Shown: piece by piece, positions 60,266 to 64,000 of the stretch
Layout: every line of letters starts with the position of its first letter
Numbering within the stretch: position 1 is the stretch's first letter
Assembly (NCBI RefSeq): GCF_024347055.1
Contig: NZ_AP024895.1
Location: 1,612,001 to 1,676,000, forward strand
DNA: 64,000 nucleotides
Direction: 5' to 3'
Origin: Vibrio porteresiae DSM 19223
Lineage (GTDB): Bacteria > Pseudomonadota > Gammaproteobacteria > Enterobacterales > Vibrionaceae
Notes under the pieces: model-generated
The model's input: the letters and a program-made list of their open reading frames with translations, nothing else
Database searches by the model: none
What the model was told of the DNA's origin: nothing
Position numbers and translations under genes: made by a program

Positions 60266-61012
60266 ATGACGATTTTGATTTATACCGATAACGTGTCAAA
60301 CAACCATATTCTGTATTACGCGTTGGGGCGGTTACGCGGCAAACGAAATGTTTTTTTCGTTAATGCCAATGAGGTCCTAAATGGCGCTCTAACTCGTGAC
60401 GTGGATTTATTGGTGATGCCCGGTGGTGCGAGTCGGTATAAATCGGCCAAGCTCAATGGGCAAGCCAATCAACTCATCAAAGACTATGTCGCTAATGGCG
60501 GAAAGTATCTCGGTATTTGCGCGGGTAGTTATATGGCGTGCGCCATGACCTACTGGGCAAAAGGTGGCCCATATGAGATTGTTACCCCGAATGAGCTGAG
60601 CTTTTTCTCCGGGGCTGCGGTTGGTCCGATAGAGCAATTTGGCGAAGGGGATAATTACAACAGCACTAAAGCTTATGTCACAACCCTCGATTACGCTGGT
60701 CGTGAGATGTCCTCTTTGTATCTCGGTGGCTGCCTGTTTGAAACGCTAAAGACATCTTCAAAGCCCGACAATTATCAGGTGCTCGCCAGATTTACTGAGC
60801 TTGCCGACAAACCCGCAGCGATTGTCACTGGTGACTATGGACAAGGCGCTTGGTTACTCTCTTCGACACATCCAGAGTATGATCAAGAGGCAGTAGAACT
60901 GCTCACCTTTGATGTCGTCGGTAACGACTACCAAGAGTTTAATCAGCTCACAGGCGCAGAATCGCTTACATTAGATTTGCTCGATGAACTACTCAAACAG
61001 TTATCTGTTTAG
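60266..61012 (+). CDS. BPL_N domain (glutamine amidotransferase-like) protein in the biotin operon
   Basis: A 248-residue protein of the BPL_N family, the domain found at the N-terminus of eukaryotic biotin-protein ligases. VMPGGASRYKSAKLNGQ and GKYLGICAGSYMACAMTYWA carry the nucleophile-elbow Cys of class I glutamine amidotransferase-like folds. The ligase part is absent, so it does not ligate biotin itself. AAAGGGA precedes the ATG, 24 bp after bioY. Its placement in a biotin-uptake operon suggests a role in using or releasing biotin from a conjugate, which is inference. A terminator follows. Confidence 0.85.
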   Translation: MTILIYTDNVSNNHILYYALGRLRGKRNVFFVNANEVLNGALTRDVDLLVMPGGASRYKSAKLNGQANQLIKDYVANGGKYLGICAGSYMACAMTYWAKGGPYEIVTPNELSFFSGAAVGPIEQFGEGDNYNSTKAYVTTLDYAGREMSSLYLGGCLFETLKTSSKPDNYQVLARFTELADKPAAIVTGDYGQGAWLLSSTHPEYDQEAVELLTFDVVGNDYQEFNQLTGAESLTLDLLDELLKQLSV

Positions 61013-61046
61013 TCTTTCTATCCATCCTCTAGTTGATTAATTTATG

Positions 61047-61078
61047 ACGCCGCTGTTTGATAAAACAGCGGCGTTTTT
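61047..61078. terminator. Bidirectional terminator
   Basis: ACGCCGCTGTTT pairs perfectly with AAACAGCGGCGT around a 4-nt loop, then TTTTT. It lies between the biotin operon and the convergent membrane-protein gene. Confidence 0.92.
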
Positions 61079-61079
61079 G

Positions 61080-61565
61080 TTAGGCTGACTTTAATGCGGT
61101 TAGCTGAGTGATCTTGCGATATAACTCATAAGCTCGACACGTGAATAACCCTAACGTTATACAGGTAGTGAGATTATTGATACTGACCCATAACTCATCA
61201 GATGAGATAGAGATTAATACGGTAAGAGTATAATTAACAAAAAAAAGTAACATGAGCACGATAAAGAGTGTTTTGCTGCCTTTGAGGCAATATTCGTTGT
61301 GTTGATTAATGAATAGAGTATTTAACTGGGAGATAAAAATTTTATGAGATAGCACTACACCGAATGTGAAAGCGATTATGGAAGATACAGAAATGTGACT
61401 GTTTCTGAGCTGGTATAGTGACATTGTCACAATGAAAAGCGTAAACAGTAGCCAACGACGAAAATGAACCACTTGTGGAGAAAGTCCTGCGTAACCAATC
61501 TTCAGTAAGATAAGAAAAATGAGCCAAACCCAATAAGGGGTGTGTTCCAAAATGGAAAGAAACAT
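61080..61565 (-). CDS. Small multi-pass membrane protein, DUF6622-like
   Basis: A 161-residue protein with four or five membrane segments (TPYWVWLIFLILLKIGYAGL at the start). The start resembles DUF6622-type proteins of unknown function. The composition is AT-rich compared with neighbours, which may mean recent acquisition. AAGGA stands about 9 nt before the ATG. It is alone, with two dyads upstream. Confidence 0.65.
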   Translation of the reverse strand: MFLSILEHTPYWVWLIFLILLKIGYAGLSPQVVHFRRWLLFTLFIVTMSLYQLRNSHISVSSIIAFTFGVVLSHKIFISQLNTLFINQHNEYCLKGSKTLFIVLMLLFFVNYTLTVLISISSDELWVSINNLTTCITLGLFTCRAYELYRKITQLTALKSA

Positions 61566-62027
61566 AAGTTATAATCCTTAGTTCATATTTAAGTATTCCT
61601 TTATTGTGTGTGTATCTTGCCAAAGTTGACCACGTCAACAAGGTGTCATTAATGTGACATCCATTTAACTATATGATTAATTTAATTTTTTAATCTAACT
61701 GTAAGGGTGGTTTTATAAAAATTTAGTTTTAATTAACGAGAAATCAAAAGAATAACCAGAAAATAACGAGCCCCTTTGATATTGACTTGTTTCACTTCGA
61801 CATGGTTTGGCATTCGAGACCTGAGCGCGATGCTAGCCATAATTGGCTCCGGAAACTCATAATCGAGCAGTTCATGTTGGATCAGAATACAATTTAATGG
61901 GTTCTAGTATCATTAAGTCGAGTTGGCGATTGAGCAGTGGCATAGTTGTCGTATAACTGACGTGGAAAAGTAATAAAGCGGCTGTAATAATTTGTTTTCG
62001 TATTTTTCTCTGGGAAAGCTAAAAAAG
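61566..62027. other. AT-rich gap with two adjacent dyads
   Basis: A gap of 462 bases. GTTGAC-CAC-GTCAAC (61625-61639) and TGTCA-N6-TGACA (61644-61659) lie next to each other, about 60-95 nt before the membrane-protein start, and may be operators. No gene or RNA is recognised. Confidence 0.4.
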
Positions 62028-62579
62028 ATGATAAATAAAGATCGAATAAAAAAACTTCGTGCAGGGAAATTCTGGTCGCAAGAACATCTAGCACTTATTG
62101 CAGGCATTAGTCTTCGTACTGTTCAAAGAGCAGAAAATGAAGGTAAGTGTTCGTTAGAATCACAGAAAGCACTTGCTGCAGCATTTGAAATTAATGTGGC
62201 TGAGTTAAATGTGAAGGTAAGCGCAACGATTTGGGATATAAATGACCCCAAAATAGAGGCTGCTATTTCATGGTTAGAGATTATTAACTCTGGCGAATAT
62301 GCTTTGAGTTGGAGTAAAGCTGCCCCCGTTTTTCAAGTAAGAATTCCCAATTCCGCATGGGTAGAAATGATTACTCAAGTTCGTAAACCTTTAGGTCAAA
62401 TTATTTCTCGGTCAGTTAAAAGCGCAACTGAGCATAATGCTTTACCTGGAGTAGCAGATGGTGAATATTTCGTTATCGAATTCAGTGCGAGTTACGAGCA
62501 AAAAGCGTCGGCACTAGAAACTGTAACATTACAGAAAGTAGCCAGTGAATGGAAAGTGGCAGGGTACTTCATTAATTAA
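62028..62579 (+). CDS. XRE-family regulator with DUF4019 domain
   Basis: A 183-residue protein. The N-terminal helix-turn-helix is of the Cro/CI type (RIKKLRAGKFWSQEHLALIA followed by GISLRTVQRAENEG). The C-terminal domain (about residues 70-183) begins KIEAAISWLEIINSGEYALS and contains PLGQIISRSVKSATEHNALP, matching DUF4019. That domain has no known function and is often attached to signal peptides rather than to DNA-binding domains. An upstream in-frame extension is not supported. The targets are unknown. Confidence 0.82.
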   Translation: MINKDRIKKLRAGKFWSQEHLALIAGISLRTVQRAENEGKCSLESQKALAAAFEINVAELNVKVSATIWDINDPKIEAAISWLEIINSGEYALSWSKAAPVFQVRIPNSAWVEMITQVRKPLGQIISRSVKSATEHNALPGVADGEYFVIEFSASYEQKASALETVTLQKVASEWKVAGYFIN

Positions 62580-62684
62580 GCATATGTAGTGGAGCATATG
62601 TAGGACACACACCTGTAAAACCACAGAGTTTAGTGTGTGTCCTCGTTAGGAAAACTTCTCTAGAAACAAACAACGAACTGGAAG

Positions 62685-63911
62685 TTATTGTTTTTTCTTA
62701 CTCTGAAATTGCTTGATGCTTTTCTTCTGATTGGTTCGACGGTTGGCTTGTTTGTCCCTTGGAGCGCGTTTACTTTCACCAGTAGATGGTTTGTCGGTGA
62801 CAGGGTAACCCTCTAGTTCCTTTAGTGGCAGTGCGCGTTGGGTGGTTTGTCTGATGGCTGCTAGATAGTCTGTTTCACCATGGCATACAAGAGAGATGGC
62901 GATACCTGTTTTGCCAGCTCGTGCTGTGCGTCCGATGCGATGCACATACACTTCTGGGTTTGATGGCAGCTCAAAGTTAATCACAACGGGCAAGTCTTCC
63001 ACATGAATACCGCGAGCGAGCAAGTCTGTAGCGATAAGTACATCAACTTTATGTTCTTTAAACAGATTGAGCGTCGCTTCTCTGTCTGCTTGATCTTTAT
63101 TGCCGTGCAATGCTGCAGTAGAAAGCCCAGCCTTGTTCAGCTTTTTACACAGTGCATCCGCGTTGTCTTTGCTACCGATAAAGACCAATACCTGTTGCCA
63201 ATGGTGCTGTTTAATTTGGTCAATCAGAACGTTGGTTTTGCTCCCTTTATTGACTAAATAGAGGGTCTCTTGAATGGCGTTGGCTTTGATTTCAGTTTGT
63301 GCTACTTGAATAAACTTAGGTTTATTGAGTAGCGCTTTCGCTTTATTTTCAAGTGGTTCTGGGAAAGTCGCGGAAAACATCACTGTCTGACGCTGCGTTG
63401 GTAGCATTTCAATAATGCGCTGAACGTCGTTCCAAAAGCCCATATCTAACATTCTGTCTGCTTCATCTAGCACTAAAGTGCTGATATGGCTCGCATCGAA
63501 TGCGTTTTCAGTTAAGAGTTCGAGCAGTCGACCTGGGGTTGCAACAACTATTTGAGGCCCTTTTGCTAGGTCGGCTTTCTGCAGTTCTTTATCGATACCG
63601 CCACAAAGGCAAAGCGACTGTACATTGAGATGTTGAGCGATGAATCCTAGCGCTTCATTAACCTGAGTCGCCAATTCACGAGTCGGCACAAGGACTAACG
63701 CTTGAAAAGGAGAGGGCGTTTTCATCGCTTGCTCTAACAAAGGAAGACCGTAAGCCAAGGTTTTGCCACTTCCTGTTTGAGCAATCGCAAGTACATCTTG
63801 CTGATGGAGTATCGTTGGAATAGAAAGTGTTTGAATTTCTGTGGGATTGCTAAACGAAGCAGGTAGAGCAGTAACGAGTTTTTGGCTTAGAGGTAGCGTC
63901 GAAAAAAGCAT
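62685..63911 (-). CDS. DEAD-box ATP-dependent RNA helicase (RhlE-like)
   Basis: A 408-residue helicase with all standard motifs: the Q-motif region FSNPTEIQTLSIP, motif I AQTGSGKT, Ia PTRELATQV, motif II VLDEADRML, motif III FSATFP, and motif VI HRIGRTARAGKTG. A basic C-terminal tail (KSIKQFQSKKKQ) aids RNA binding. It unwinds short RNA duplexes in ribosome assembly or mRNA decay. RhlE is the closest well-known group, but the exact paralogue cannot be decided. Confidence 0.92.
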   Translation of the reverse strand: MLFSTLPLSQKLVTALPASFSNPTEIQTLSIPTILHQQDVLAIAQTGSGKTLAYGLPLLEQAMKTPSPFQALVLVPTRELATQVNEALGFIAQHLNVQSLCLCGGIDKELQKADLAKGPQIVVATPGRLLELLTENAFDASHISTLVLDEADRMLDMGFWNDVQRIIEMLPTQRQTVMFSATFPEPLENKAKALLNKPKFIQVAQTEIKANAIQETLYLVNKGSKTNVLIDQIKQHHWQQVLVFIGSKDNADALCKKLNKAGLSTAALHGNKDQADREATLNLFKEHKVDVLIATDLLARGIHVEDLPVVINFELPSNPEVYVHRIGRTARAGKTGIAISLVCHGETDYLAAIRQTTQRALPLKELEGYPVTDKPSTGESKRAPRDKQANRRTNQKKSIKQFQSKKKQ

Positions 63912-64000
63912 TATATTTTTCAGTCTCTTGGAAGATTTTAAACATCATAGACATGGCAGATACGGCGAAAAAAGGATGAATCGCGTTACGAACTGACGCC

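Overview
The window looks like part of a Vibrio genome, probably the smaller chromosome. The evidence is the overall gene content, integron attC sites of Vibrio type, the mix of sugar-uptake and stress genes, and protein sequences close to known Vibrio and enterobacterial relatives. The species cannot be named from sequence alone.

Layout. 1-7 kb: the tail of a DUF917 gene, a peptide/opine-type solute-binding protein, a MalT-like LuxR regulator, and a XylE-like sugar porter with an unusual basic tail and a coupled 51-residue small ORF. 7.5-21.8 kb: mostly single housekeeping or regulatory genes (Gfo/Idh/MocA oxidoreductase, AraC, flavodoxin-fold quinone reductase, GNAT, DUF2127, cupin, tRNA-Thr, tyrS, LuxR, methyltransferases, an EamA exporter with a divergent LysR, a Cys-pair acidic protein, Fpr, and a secreted DUF1593 protein). 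22.2-25.6 kb: an integrase-less cluster of integron cassettes with five recognisable attC sites. They carry an Mrr-like nuclease, a membrane-anchored unknown protein, a ParE/Phd toxin-antitoxin pair, an unknown protein and a decayed ccdB. 26.4-28.1 kb: an hxlR-type regulator gene cut by a complete IS3-family element with a 4-bp target duplication. 28.1-39.1 kb: oxidoreductase and stress genes (DoxX-like, three SDR/NmrA-type proteins, two MFS exporters, a YqhD-like and a Tat-signal alcohol dehydrogenase, YghU, LysR, a hexapeptide acetyltransferase), with a shared LysR-box-like element at three promoters.

39.4-56 kb is a beta-1,4-galactan utilisation locus. It has a LacI-type regulator, a MalK-type ATPase, a binding protein and two permeases, a lipoprotein GH53 endo-galactanase, a cytoplasmic GH42 beta-galactosidase, a LamB-type porin and a second, secreted GH53 enzyme. 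A 14-bp perfect palindrome recurs in front of two of its transcription units and is a good candidate operator. An NCS1 permease, a XylR-like regulator and a secreted GH30 glycosidase follow. The inferred flow is cleavage of galactan outside the cell and at the membrane, entry through the porin, ABC uptake, then GH42 hydrolysis in the cytoplasm.

56-64 kb: small regulators, then an energy-coupling-factor biotin uptake operon (bioM-bioN-bioY plus a BPL_N-domain protein) preceded by two BirA-like operators. The window ends with a membrane protein, an XRE-DUF4019 regulator and a DEAD-box helicase.

The most notable points are the orphan cassette cluster with its broken ccdB, the IS-disrupted regulator next to an oxidoreductase operon, the Tat-signal dehydrogenase lacking the structural zinc cysteines, and the BPL_N gene joined to biotin uptake.
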